A stretch of DNA of 64,000 nucleotides from Thermoplasmata archaeon UBA61 (lineage in GTDB: Archaea > Thermoplasmatota > Thermoplasmata > Lutacidiplasmatales > UBA184). The stretch lies in assembly GCA_002503985.1 (NCBI GenBank), contig DASW01000008.1, forward strand, positions 124,001 through 188,000, in the 5' to 3' direction. A program made the translations under genes and the position numbers. Below the pieces are notes generated by a model. It was not told the DNA's origin, ran no database searches, and saw only the letters and a list, made by a program, of their open reading frames with translations. Positions 42,801 through 50,370 of the stretch are shown here, in pieces; within the stretch, counting starts at the first letter, position 1; the number at the start of each line of letters is the position of its first letter.

Positions 42801-44374
42801 GGTTCCAGGCGACCGTCACTCGCCTCCGTAAGGAGGGGATTGACACCTCCCTCGCCGAGAACCTACTGCACCGGGCCCGGATGGCCCTCGACGAGGGTAG
42901 GCCCGTCGAGGCCCTCCAGCTCGCCGGGCAGAGCGAGGGCGAGCTCGAACGCGCGGACCTCCAGCGTCGGATCGCCGAAGGTTCGGTCGTGTCGGCCGAG
43001 GCGTCGGTCGCTCGCGCGACCTCGGAGGGGATCCTCTCCCCGGTCGCGGCCGAGGAGCTCGCCGCGGCCAAGCTCGCCTTCCAGGGTCACGAGTATCCGT
43101 CCGTCCTCGAGCACGCCCTCCTCGCCTCCGACGCGCTCGGCATCTCCCGCGAGGGCCACCGACGGGCGCGCGACGCGATCGGCTCGGCCGAGCGGCAGCT
43201 CCGCGAGGCTACCGAGGTCGGGGCCGATGTAGGCCCGGCCACGTCCCGGCTCGACCAGAGCCGTCAGCTCCTCGAGACAGGCCAGTACCCGGACGCCACG
43301 CGGGCCGCCCGCGAGACGACCGAGGAGGCCCGCTGGGCGATCGAACGGCTGTTCGCGGGTCCGCTCGGCGAACTGCGTCGCCAGTTGGAGTCGACCCGGC
43401 ACGCGGGCCTGGGCGCAGAGGTCGACCCGATCGAGGCGATCCTCGGCGAGGCCGAGACGGCACTGCGCGCCCGCGACTGGGCTCGCGTCAAGGAAGCGAT
43501 CGCCCGGGGGGAAACGGCCAGCGTTCGGATCATCGACGCGATCGTGGACGGCCGTTGGCGGGAGGTGGAGGCGGAGTACGTTCGAACCTCCGAGGTTCCG
43601 CCCACCGAGGTCGACCGGCGCGCCGAGGTGCGCGGCCAGCTCACCGGGCTACGGCAGCACCACGACTTTGGCGCGGCGCTCGCCCTCGTGCGCTCCGAGC
43701 TCGACCTTGCCCGCCAGCGGCGGCGCGAGGAGATCGAGCGGCAGATGGCGGAGTTCAAGGACCGCCTCTGGGTCGGCGAGCGGCTCGCTCTGGACACTAC
43801 TCCCGTGATGCAGACGTTCAGCGAGGCCCGCGTGGCGCTCGACGCCGGGCGGCCGGATGAGGCCGAAGCGCTGCTGGCCCGCGCGACGAGCGCGCTCGAG
43901 CCGGCGGTGCGCGACCCGTTCGTTCGGCGGTGGCGGGAGCTCCAGACGGAGATGAACTTCGCCCAGGAGGGTCTCCATGTACGCATCGGACCGGTCCGGG
44001 AACGATTGCAGCAGGTCGAGGAGCTCGACCGCTCCGGGCAGCTCCTGGACGCCGCCCGACTCCTCCTGAAGACCGAGGAGGACCTCAACCTGAGGAAGTC
44101 GCTCCATCGGGAGCTCATGAACCTCCACTACCTCATCGACGCCGCGCTCACGAGGGCGCACGAGCTGAGGGTCGACACCTCCGCAGCGCGGGCTCTCCTC
44201 TCGGAATCGCTGCGACTCCGAGAGACGGACTACGTCGCGGCCCTCGAGAAGGCGCGGGAGGCGCTCCGCAAGCTGCAGGCCGAAGGCGTCGGGACGACCG
44301 AGGCCGCCGCCACCGCACCGGCGCCCGCGGCCAACCCGTTCTGGCCGTTCCGCCGGCCCCCCACAGAACCGTAA
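39893..44374 (+). CDS. Giant all-helical protein made of about 23 tandem ~63-residue repeats
   Basis: 1493 residues, TTG start (no ATG/GTG occurs in the first ~75 codons). No membrane segment, signal peptide or cysteine clusters; strongly charged and helical throughout. Reading the protein shows one recurring unit: a helix of the form L-x2-A-x2-x-G-hydrophobic-D/E, a short loop, then L-x2-A-x2-A/L-x3-G-x-Y/F/P-x2-A-x3-A. The glycine/aspartate anchor falls near residues 45, 105, 167, 232, 293, 355, 419, 482, 606, 667, 731, 856, 920, 982, 1046, 1110, 1172, 1298, 1360 and 1426, with weaker copies near 545, 790 and 1234. The last ~30 residues are Ala/Pro-rich. It is likely an elongated cytosolic scaffold. 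No family recognised; TPR and spectrin repeats have other lengths (34 and ~106). Confidence 0.85.
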   Translation: MGGVSSSRLSRILQEKAEALKKQRQTAEATIKEIDDQVATLDQLGITPSEAPERQAALRELARRADWNGVDSQAKAMTDYLSKTVPTTIQERRGRTAESVRRFSGLGLVVPSEVSTELDALGHPPEGEAWSVTVARLAKVEEALHTAEMAHVNKVREQALGVASWAGLTGPRLADFEKRLDETLLPVKEGRLAEAFEGVDRLLRTGLPESAARRLKLQDEGRRLVTVAKEFGTPTSRLDAALDAGEDAAPDRWPEVVPATDAAFQEVGEALRERCIQILDALHTSLNSTTEYGVDPTSARLAVEDALARIRTLPPLEIGPVFLEARRAAEEPIVTVVAGLLDEARPRIADARRLGKDPSEVFAAMNRAREALRLKIYSEAFAASQEALDKVSRLTEELDTARDEFQALDEMATRFRNTGFTVEAFDPALIRIRASLERVEVAPARELLKETVVHLGREALQFFGQRWASLDKAREYARERQFLSPAADRDLNEAREFLDKGDLADGAERISRAETELRRAAGPYVARRVEEMEQGLSDIPDEALVAPVRRLLADADVTLRVKQDLLGSIESLRRAEREFGGVVAAHASALVEVLEAELEVLSGMGGPSDEIQRQIDEVQQIFNMGDFVKASRASQEIRTRAQQQQLLRSEEAVSHAKLSLVELETMGFDLAKFRGQLDEAQTAARAGRFADAYRLATRLEESALRARAAGQAILEGIGHAQESLGRLREGGLDPNPYYEPLRNARLAFQSLDFDRARATLEEVEEKLGNEAARGDTTRLLGEVEHLIEDGRRLSSPMEPFQARWEQLRTEQATAPPGATRTGAKLLHDEVIAILRPILDENLRGLERDLDIARSAGVEIDKILLPLGEARRRIALPVPIGAAALLDAARAEFIATRGFVEHAERVAKRDREALAEADLLHVPTPALREQMERIEKLLAERQYARVVELGGPLERELIQATYQHVSKTLAGFQATVTRLRKEGIDTSLAENLLHRARMALDEGRPVEALQLAGQSEGELERADLQRRIAEGSVVSAEASVARATSEGILSPVAAEELAAAKLAFQGHEYPSVLEHALLASDALGISREGHRRARDAIGSAERQLREATEVGADVGPATSRLDQSRQLLETGQYPDATRAARETTEEARWAIERLFAGPLGELRRQLESTRHAGLGAEVDPIEAILGEAETALRARDWARVKEAIARGETASVRIIDAIVDGRWREVEAEYVRTSEVPPTEVDRRAEVRGQLTGLRQHHDFGAALALVRSELDLARQRRREEIERQMAEFKDRLWVGERLALDTTPVMQTFSEARVALDAGRPDEAEALLARATSALEPAVRDPFVRRWRELQTEMNFAQEGLHVRIGPVRERLQQVEELDRSGQLLDAARLLLKTEEDLNLRKSLHRELMNLHYLIDAALTRAHELRVDTSAARALLSESLRLRETDYVAALEKAREALRKLQAEGVGTTEAAATAPAPAANPFWPFRRPPTEP
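40025..44290 (+). repeat. Tandem repeat array in the giant helical protein (period about 189 bp)
   Basis: Protein-level repeats of 60-66 residues (about 180-198 bp), roughly 23 copies. They are diverged, so DNA identity between copies is low; the period is seen in the spacing of the Gly-hydrophobic-Asp anchor and the later A-L-x3-G-x-Y/P-x2-A motif. Confidence 0.7.
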
Positions 44375-44378
44375 GCGA

Positions 44379-44837
44379 CTAGGACGAAGCGAGGTACCCG
44401 GAACCGCTCCCCGGGGGGGGCACTCCCGGCAGGCCGCGCGGTGGCCCGAGCGGGAGGCGGTCGTACTCGACCGTGTGCTTGATCCCCCGCCGCCGAAGCA
44501 GGGTCGATACCTGCTCGGTGATCTGGACGACCTCCTGACATCGCGCGGGCTTCGCGAAGTAGAACTCGGCGCGGCGTTCGTCGGCGATCGGGAAGATCAG
44601 CCGGAGGCCGAACGCGTCCTGACGGTTGTAGCCGACCGGTTTCCGGTTCCCCTTCAGGTCCCTCAGGTTCTCGTCCAACAGGACCTCGGGGAGGAGCGGG
44701 TCGGATTCCTTCACGAACGGGCGGTTCATCTCGACCACCCGCTTGTGGATCTCGGGGTAGACCCGGACCAGGTCGCGGTACGACCGCTTCGGGTCGAGCA
44801 GGATGTGTCCGCTGCGCGCCTTGACTGGGGGAGTCAC
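44379..44837 (-). CDS. Uncharacterised protein
   Basis: 152 residues from GTG. A mixed alpha/beta cytosolic protein with conserved-looking blocks HILLDPKRSYRDLVRVYPEIHKRVVEMNRPF and GLRLIFPIADERRAEFYFAKPARC; no membrane segments. The C-terminal 30 residues are Pro/Gly-rich. No family recognised. It converges on the giant repeat-protein gene, with stops 4 bp apart. Confidence 0.65.
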   Translation of the reverse strand: MTPPVKARSGHILLDPKRSYRDLVRVYPEIHKRVVEMNRPFVKESDPLLPEVLLDENLRDLKGNRKPVGYNRQDAFGLRLIFPIADERRAEFYFAKPARCQEVVQITEQVSTLLRRRGIKHTVEYDRLPLGPPRGLPGVPPPGSGSGYLASS

Positions 44838-44920
44838 AACCAGGAATCGATCGCCGGGTCTTAGGGCCTTCGGGCGACCTCTTCCCCCTCGTTTATCCCC
44901 CGACGGGGGCGGCCCCAGCC

Positions 44921-45325
44921 ATGCCGGCCACGCCGCTACCCTCTCAGAGCCCCCTCTGGGCGCCCCCGACCGATTTTCCCGTCGTGAGCACTCCGTACGT
45001 CCCGGGGATCCGCGTCACGAAAGTGATCGGGCTGACGTACGGTCTGATCGTGAGGTCCCGAGGGCTCGGCCGCAACATCGTGGCGGGCTTCCGGTCCCTC
45101 GGGGGCGGCGAGATCACCGAGTACACTCAGCTGCTCGAGCAGTCGCGCCATGAGGCGCTCGCCCGCCTCAAGGACCACGCGAGGAAGCTGGGCGCGAACG
45201 CCGTGCTGTCCGTCGGGTTCGACACCTCGGAGATGAGCGAGACCATGACCGAGATCATGGCCTACGGGACGGCCGTGGTCATCGAGCCCGACCCGGTGAT
45301 GTCGCAGCCGGTCTCGCTGCGGTGA
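44921..45325 (+). CDS. UPF0145/YbjQ family protein (DUF74)
   Basis: 134 residues. The core from about residue 33 on matches the YbjQ family: VIGLTYGLIVRSRGLGRNIVAGFRSLGGGEI, then EARA-like helices and KLGANAVLSVGFDTSEM. These proteins form a pentameric ring, often annotated as heavy-metal-binding domain; the cellular role is unclear. The N-terminal ~30 residues are polar and may be shorter if translation starts at an internal codon. Confidence 0.9.
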   Translation: MPATPLPSQSPLWAPPTDFPVVSTPYVPGIRVTKVIGLTYGLIVRSRGLGRNIVAGFRSLGGGEITEYTQLLEQSRHEALARLKDHARKLGANAVLSVGFDTSEMSETMTEIMAYGTAVVIEPDPVMSQPVSLR

Positions 45326-45376
45326 ACGCTCTCGCGTCGAAAGGCTCAAAGAGGCGGTCCGCTACCGACCCGTGGC

Positions 45377-45481
45377 GCTCCCGTAGTCTAGTGGTCAAGG
45401 ATAGAGGCCTCTCGAGCCTCTGACGCGGGTTCAAAACCGGCCGGCTTCGCCCGACCGGGGAAACTCCCGCCGGGAGCACCA
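45377..45481 (+). tRNA. tRNA-Glu (anticodon CTC) with an insertion in the T loop; CCA encoded
   Basis: Acceptor GCTCCCG pairs with CGGGAGC, followed by A and an encoded CCA. The D arm (GTCTAGTGGTCAAGGAT) and anticodon arm (GAGGC / CTCTCGA / GCCTC) are regular, giving CTC for Glu codon GAG. The T stem GCGGG pairs with CCCGC, but 36 nt lie between them instead of 7. The surplus of about 29 nt contains a GC-rich hairpin (CCGG-C-CGG, loop CTTCGC, CCG-A-CCGG). I read it as an intron at a non-canonical T-loop position; exact splice sites are not fixed. Confidence 0.88.
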
Positions 45482-45563
45482 AACTCTCCGGACCAGTTCC
45501 GGTACCCGGTCTGACGCGGGTCCGACTCGATTCCACCACAGGGCTCGGCGAATGAAGCGGGCC

Positions 45564-46205
45564 TCACGGGAGCGGAGGGAGCGGGCTCCCGCAACTTCGG
45601 CAGAACGCGGCCGTGCGGTCATTTCCCTGTCCACAGGACGGGCAGTATCGCCCTGCCGGAAGCAACGGGGGAGGGGGTGGCGGGTACGGTGCGGCCGTGG
45701 GGTGAACCGGAGGCGGGGGTGGTGGATACTGTGGAGCAAGGGGTGGAGGAGGCGAAGGGACGCCCTCTACGCCAGGGGGATACGGGGCGAGTCCCGGTTG
45801 GGGGCTGGTCGGCGCCGGTGGGAACGGGAACGTGGTCGGTTGTGCCTGCTGCGGAAGCCGCTGTCGTCCTCGTTGCATCGCTTGGGCGCTCCGGCTAGCG
45901 AGCATGAGCCCCACGACGACCAGTATGACACCGAGGACGGCCCCCACGATGTCTCCCGTGGAGCCCGCGACGGCCGCGATTACCGTTCCGAGGAGGAACA
46001 GGGTCACACCGATCACGACCGAAGTCGGGATGGGCGCCCTACCCGCGCGCTTCTGCATCGCTGAAAGTCCGAATAGTCCCAACAGGGAGCCGACCGCCAG
46101 GAGCAGCAGGCCGAGGATTACGCTCACAAGGACGATGACGACGGCGCAGACCACGATGAAGAAAATCCCACCCACGAGAAGGGTCAGACGCTTCCACGCG
46201 ACCAC
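45564..46205 (-). CDS. Four-helix membrane protein with a C-terminal zinc ribbon
   Basis: 213 residues: about four N-terminal membrane helices within residues 8-105, then a Pro-rich stretch of ~70 residues and a C-terminal zinc ribbon (CPSCGQGN...FCRSCG). The zinc ribbon faces the cytosol. The same plan, membrane part plus Pro linker plus zinc ribbon, occurs at 24883-25932. Function unknown. Confidence 0.75.
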   Translation of the reverse strand: MVAWKRLTLLVGGIFFIVVCAVVIVLVSVILGLLLLAVGSLLGLFGLSAMQKRAGRAPIPTSVVIGVTLFLLGTVIAAVAGSTGDIVGAVLGVILVVVGLMLASRSAQAMQRGRQRLPQQAQPTTFPFPPAPTSPQPGLAPYPPGVEGVPSPPPPLAPQYPPPPPPVHPTAAPYPPPPPPLLPAGRYCPSCGQGNDRTAAFCRSCGSPLPPLP

Positions 46206-46284
46206 GGCCTAGGACCAAAGTGCCCTAGGTCAAAGTCTCACGCACGAAATGCGTCGTGCGGGGGCCGCGGTTGGCCATCGCCTT

Positions 46285-46296
46285 CCCCCCCCCCCC
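46285..46296 (+). repeat. Run of twelve C
   Basis: A C12 homopolymer sits in the gap just downstream (in the minus-strand sense) of a decayed gene fragment. It may be real, a slippage hot spot or an assembly error. Confidence 0.8.
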
Positions 46297-46479
46297 GATT
46301 TCTCATGCCGACGGTCCCGCGTGGCCGGCGCCACCGCCCTTCCATTCGCTCGGACCGTCCGGATTGGGCCCCTCGTCGCCCGTTCTTGGGAAGTGTTTCC
46401 GCCTTTGCGTCGATACTACCCCCCGAGAGGAGCCCCAGTACCGCGGGGACCTGCCCTTCCGAATCCGGTCTCTCCTGTG

Positions 46480-46731
46480 TCGCGAGATCCGCGGGGAATC
46501 GAACCGCGAGTCTCGCCGAACCTGCTCGAGCCGGGGATTCAGCCGCCAACTTTGCAAGGAAACAAAGTGATTGTCGACCGATTTCTCGAGCAAGCGGAAA
46601 CACTCGTCGAGGTCCCCGAGCTCGGCGTTCACCTTGACGACGGTCCAATCGGCGGCCGCGGAGCCCGGCAGCGCTTGTAACTCCCGAAGGTCGGCCCTCG
46701 CCCGGTCCTCAGGTTCATCGAACGAAGGCAA
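46480..46731 (-). pseudogene. Fragment of a TPR-containing protein C-terminus
   Basis: About 84 codons resemble the last repeat of TPR/transcription-regulator proteins: VNAELGDLDECFRLLEKSVDN, then a WRLNPRLEQVRRDSRFDSP block, which matches the common ending in which a helical pair is followed by DPRF. No N-terminal domain or upstream continuation is seen. Downstream the frame runs into non-coding-looking sequence and the C12 tract. It is most likely a remnant. Confidence 0.45.
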
Positions 46732-46773
46732 TGATCCACGCGGAATGCCGCGGATCCGGGTCCCCGGCGCGGG

Positions 46774-47436
46774 CTAGCTCGGTGTACGAGGAAGATGGCG
46801 GTCGAACCAATCCGCTGTTCGTTCGGCCACCTGCTCGAGCGTGCCCGGCTCCTCGAAAAGGTGGGTAGCGCCCGCGACCGTGACCAATTCCTTCTCGCAC
46901 CGTAGGAGCCGCATGGTCCGCGCGTTGGCGGCTCGGATGGGCTCATCCTCCCCTCCGACTAGGATCAGCGTGGGGCAGCGAATGAGCGCCGCGGCAGAAT
47001 CGCCGAGGTCGCTGCGAGCTCCCCTGAGGACGATCGCCCCCACGACCTCCGCCCGCTCAGCGGCCGCGATCATCGCGACCGCGCCGCCGGTGCTCGCGCC
47101 AAAATAGCCCAGCGGAGCCCCCTTCGCTTCGGGCTGGGCGAGGAGCCAGTCGGTCGCGGCGAGCAGGCGCTCTGTGAGCAGGGGGATGTTGAAGCGATGC
47201 TCGGCGGTGAGTTCGTCGACCCGTGCCTCCGGTTCGGCCAGGAGGTCGAGCAGAACTGTTCCAAGGCTGCGGGTGTTCAGGAGCGTCGCCACTTCCCGGT
47301 TGCGCGGGCTCCTGCGCCCGCTCCCGCTCCCGTGCGCGAAGATGACGGTTCCATTCCCCGGACGTGGAGCGACAAGGTCGCCGTCAAGCCACACTCTTCC
47401 GGCCGGGATGCGGACCGCGCGGGATTGCGGATTCAT
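46774..47436 (-). CDS. Alpha/beta hydrolase, dienelactone-hydrolase-like
   Basis: 220 residues. Nucleophile elbow GASTGG with Ser115, acid Asp164 in VGGEDEP and His192 in ATHLFEE make a complete triad; the oxyanion region FAHGSGSG is also present. Length and motifs match the DLH-like hydrolases often linked to phosphoribosyltransferases. No such partner lies adjacent here. Cytosolic; substrate unknown. Confidence 0.87.
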   Translation of the reverse strand: MNPQSRAVRIPAGRVWLDGDLVAPRPGNGTVIFAHGSGSGRRSPRNREVATLLNTRSLGTVLLDLLAEPEARVDELTAEHRFNIPLLTERLLAATDWLLAQPEAKGAPLGYFGASTGGAVAMIAAAERAEVVGAIVLRGARSDLGDSAAALIRCPTLILVGGEDEPIRAANARTMRLLRCEKELVTVAGATHLFEEPGTLEQVAERTADWFDRHLPRTPS

Positions 47437-47514
47437 GCGTTGGGCCGACTCGCCAGGGGACGGAGCGGGATACGATTTCCCATGTGCTTCTGGCTAGGCA
47501 CGCGTTCGCCGAGG

Positions 47515-48324
47515 TCACGCGACCGGGTCGGAGCTCTTCGTCGGAGGCGAGGGGAACCGGCGTAGGACCGTTCGCACGAGAGCGTACACGCCGAGGAACG
47601 CCACCAACCCGGCGGCGATGGCCACTCCCAGGCCGTAGGGTTCGAGGAGCACTGCGACCACTGCGCAGAACGCGGCGAAGCTGAAGAGGCCATACTGGAG
47701 GCCGCCGAGAAAGACGAACACCGGTTCGGGCCCCTGACGGGAGTGCGTGAAGATCACGAGCGTGATAGTGAACACTGGGATCGGGCTCAACAGGCCGCTC
47801 AGCCGAGGGCCCAAACCCACGGCCGCCGTGGTGATCGCAAGCACGAGAAGCGCCGCGGTAAGCATCCGGAGCGGGATCTCCCACCGGGGGGCCGGTGCCG
47901 AGGGAACGGGTTCCGCGCGCTTCGGTAGGAGGGCGAGCACAATCCCGACCGCTAGCACCGACGCCGCGAGGTCGATGGGGACCAGCCCTGGCAGCTGACT
48001 CAAGACGATCGTCGAGACCACGAAACCGGCGGACGCGATCCCGAGGCACACGGGCCAACCATATCGTGTCGCGGAGCGGGCGTATCCGATGGCGAACACG
48101 GACAGCGATACGATTCCTAGAAGCGCCCCCAGCGCCGCGGTCGCCGCGAACGCCGTACCCTCCGTCAGGACCAGGATGAAGATGATCGTCCCCGTGTTGA
48201 TCGGCAGCGCGACGAGCCAACCGGCCGCGCGGTGACCGTAGCGCAACGCGATGAGGCTGACTAGGCCGATGAAGGCAGGCGCGATGGCCACCTTCAAGAG
48301 AAGGATCTCGAGGCTGACGTCCAC
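47515..48324 (-). CDS. Polytopic membrane protein of unknown function
   Basis: 269 residues with eight or nine hydrophobic segments and short loops. The segment GWLVALPINTGTIIFILVLTEG, just after the second helix, is Pro/Thr-marked and looks conserved in character. No family recognised; transporter-like. An ATAATAG box at about 48360-48366 (minus strand TATTAT) would give a leader of about 12 nt. Confidence 0.7.
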   Translation of the reverse strand: MDVSLEILLLKVAIAPAFIGLVSLIALRYGHRAAGWLVALPINTGTIIFILVLTEGTAFAATAALGALLGIVSLSVFAIGYARSATRYGWPVCLGIASAGFVVSTIVLSQLPGLVPIDLAASVLAVGIVLALLPKRAEPVPSAPAPRWEIPLRMLTAALLVLAITTAAVGLGPRLSGLLSPIPVFTITLVIFTHSRQGPEPVFVFLGGLQYGLFSFAAFCAVVAVLLEPYGLGVAIAAGLVAFLGVYALVRTVLRRFPSPPTKSSDPVA

Positions 48325-48548
48325 TTTCCGCCGACCCGATTCGCGGTAGGACTACCCCATAATAGCCCGTCGGTTCCGAGGGGCGCGCCGAGAGCGGCGA
48401 GCACGGCTCCCCGGGGTCATTGGTGTCCAGAGAGGTGACGCGAACGACAGCCTTTCAACCGCGGAAGACATCGGGCGAAGCCGGCGCCGAAGCGCCGCGG
48501 GATCCGCAGGAACCGACGTCGGAACAACGAGGAGGGCAAACTACCGAA

Positions 48549-49223
48549 ATGGCCGAACGTAAACCGAAGGGACCGAGACGGTCTCGCCGGGGAAGCTCCT
48601 CCGGCGAGCGGGCGCAGTGGCGGATGACCTACGAGAGAACGCCCTACGAGCAGCTCCCTTGGTTCGAGCCCGGCCCGAGCACTAGCGTGCGGCGAGCCCT
48701 CGAGGAGGGTTTCCTTCCGAAGGGGGCCTCGGTCCTCGACGTCGGTTGTGGCGCGGGCTCGAACGTGCTGTTCCTCGCAGAGCAGGGGTACGTGGCCCAC
48801 GGGATCGACCTGTCACCGGGGGCTGTGGCTGCCGCGCGCTCCCGGGCCGCTCTCGCCCATCTCACGGTGGACGTTCAGGAGGGGGACGCACTCGCGTTGC
48901 CATTCCCCGACGGGAGCCTGGGCGCGGTAATTGACAACGGTTGCTTCCACACGCTCGCCTTCTCTCGCCGGGAGCGATACGCGAAGGAGGTTCACCGGGT
49001 CCTCCGCCCGGCGGGACGCTTCATCCTCTCGTGGGTGGCGCGCGAGCACACCGCCGTGACCGGGCCGCCCCATCGTCCTTCCCTCGGGGAAGTGACCGCA
49101 CTCTTCGAATCTCGGTTCTTGTTCGTCCGGACCGGGTTTCAACCTGCCCCTGAGGAAGGGGAGCCTTCGACGTACTTCGCGTTCCTCGAGCGGCGGACCG
49201 CTCCCTACCCTCCGGTCCGGTAA
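48549..49223 (+). CDS. SAM-dependent methyltransferase (class I)
   Basis: 224 residues from the ATG at 48549; a longer form from 48420 adds a polar leader without family character. Motif I is SVLDVGCGAGSN, motif II GIDLSPG, then VQEGDALALPFPDGSLGAVIDNGCFH (motifs III-IV) and VLRPAGRFILSWV. The segment TPYEQLPWFEPGPS before motif I is typical of thiopurine/tellurite-resistance-like methyltransferases. Substrate unknown. Confidence 0.85.
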   Translation: MAERKPKGPRRSRRGSSSGERAQWRMTYERTPYEQLPWFEPGPSTSVRRALEEGFLPKGASVLDVGCGAGSNVLFLAEQGYVAHGIDLSPGAVAAARSRAALAHLTVDVQEGDALALPFPDGSLGAVIDNGCFHTLAFSRRERYAKEVHRVLRPAGRFILSWVAREHTAVTGPPHRPSLGEVTALFESRFLFVRTGFQPAPEEGEPSTYFAFLERRTAPYPPVR

Positions 49224-49323
49224 CGACGGCGGTTACTGGGGGTAGCGCACTCTCCGGGCGGGGGCTGGAGTGCCTCCGATCGGATGCGGGCGCTCGCGCG
49301 CCTCTCGACCGATCGACTCCCAT

Positions 49324-50268
49324 TCACGGAGCGGGGAACAGGCCTGTGGAGAGGTAGCGGAGTCCCGAGTCCACCATCAATGTGACCACGGTGGCCTTCG
49401 GGCCGAGCTTCGAGGCGACCCGGAGGGCCGCAACGACATTCGCGCCGGAGGAGGTTCCGACGAACAGCGCCTCTTCACGGGCGAGCCGTCGGCTCATCGC
49501 CTTGGCCTCGTCCGTCGAAACGGGAACGATCGAGTTGACGCGCTTCGGGTCCCAGAGCGGCGGGATGTACCCGATCCCGATCCCCTCGATATAGTGGGAA
49601 CCCGTCGGACCTCCCGAAAGAACCGCGGATTCGGCCGGCTCCACCGCGACGATGTGCACCTTGGGGTTGTGTTTCCAGAGTGCGTCGGTCACCCCGTGGA
49701 TCGAATGGGCCGTGCCTACGCTCTGCACGAAGGCATCGACCTTCCCGTCGGTCTGTTCCCAGATCTCCTCCCCCAGGGCGTGATACCCCTCGCTCCCGTC
49801 GTGGTTGCCCAACTGGTTGCAGAACCAGTGGCCGGGCTGTTTCCCGAGGCGCTGGGCGGTCTCGATCATCTCCTTGAACAATCGCTCGTTGATCTTCCCA
49901 TGGTCGCTCTTGACGTCGGTGACCTCCGCGCCGAAGGCCCGCATCGTGCTCCGCTTCTCGTCGCTGAACGCGTCGGAAAAGACGACCTTCAAGTGGAGCC
50001 CCTTCGCCGCACAGACGAAGGCGAGCGATACGCCGGTGGTGCCGCCGGTGTATTCCACGACCGTCCCGCCCGGTCGGATCCTTCCATCCTTCTCTGCCGC
50101 ATCGACCATCGCCTTCGCGACCCGGTCCTTCATGCTGCCGGTGGGATTGCAGAACTCTAGCTTCGCCAGGACCTTGGCCGAACCCGCCGGCACCACCCGC
50201 TTCAACTCGACCAACGGGGTGTTACCGACGGCGTCCAAGATAGACCCGGGGACGGTCGCTTTCGGCAT
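49324..50268 (-). CDS. Cysteine synthase / PLP-dependent beta-family enzyme
   Basis: 314 residues. PLP lysine Lys47 in NPTGSMKDR, phosphate-binding TGGTTGVS and the later GTSSGANV are all present, as is the substrate loop GNTPLV. This is the CysK/CysM fold that makes cysteine from O-acetylserine or O-phosphoserine. Cystathionine beta-synthase activity is an alternative that sequence alone cannot exclude. A CTAAAG element about 28 nt before the ATG (minus strand, near 50293-50298) suggests a leaderless mRNA. Confidence 0.92.
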   Translation of the reverse strand: MPKATVPGSILDAVGNTPLVELKRVVPAGSAKVLAKLEFCNPTGSMKDRVAKAMVDAAEKDGRIRPGGTVVEYTGGTTGVSLAFVCAAKGLHLKVVFSDAFSDEKRSTMRAFGAEVTDVKSDHGKINERLFKEMIETAQRLGKQPGHWFCNQLGNHDGSEGYHALGEEIWEQTDGKVDAFVQSVGTAHSIHGVTDALWKHNPKVHIVAVEPAESAVLSGGPTGSHYIEGIGIGYIPPLWDPKRVNSIVPVSTDEAKAMSRRLAREEALFVGTSSGANVVAALRVASKLGPKATVVTLMVDSGLRYLSTGLFPAP

Positions 50269-50370
50269 GACCCTCCGCAGTCTCTCGGGATTCTTTAGCC
50301 CCACACTGCCCCTTCCGGGCAATGGCGGCGGAAACTCCTCGAAGAGTTGGACCGGGAGTGAGGTACGGTA

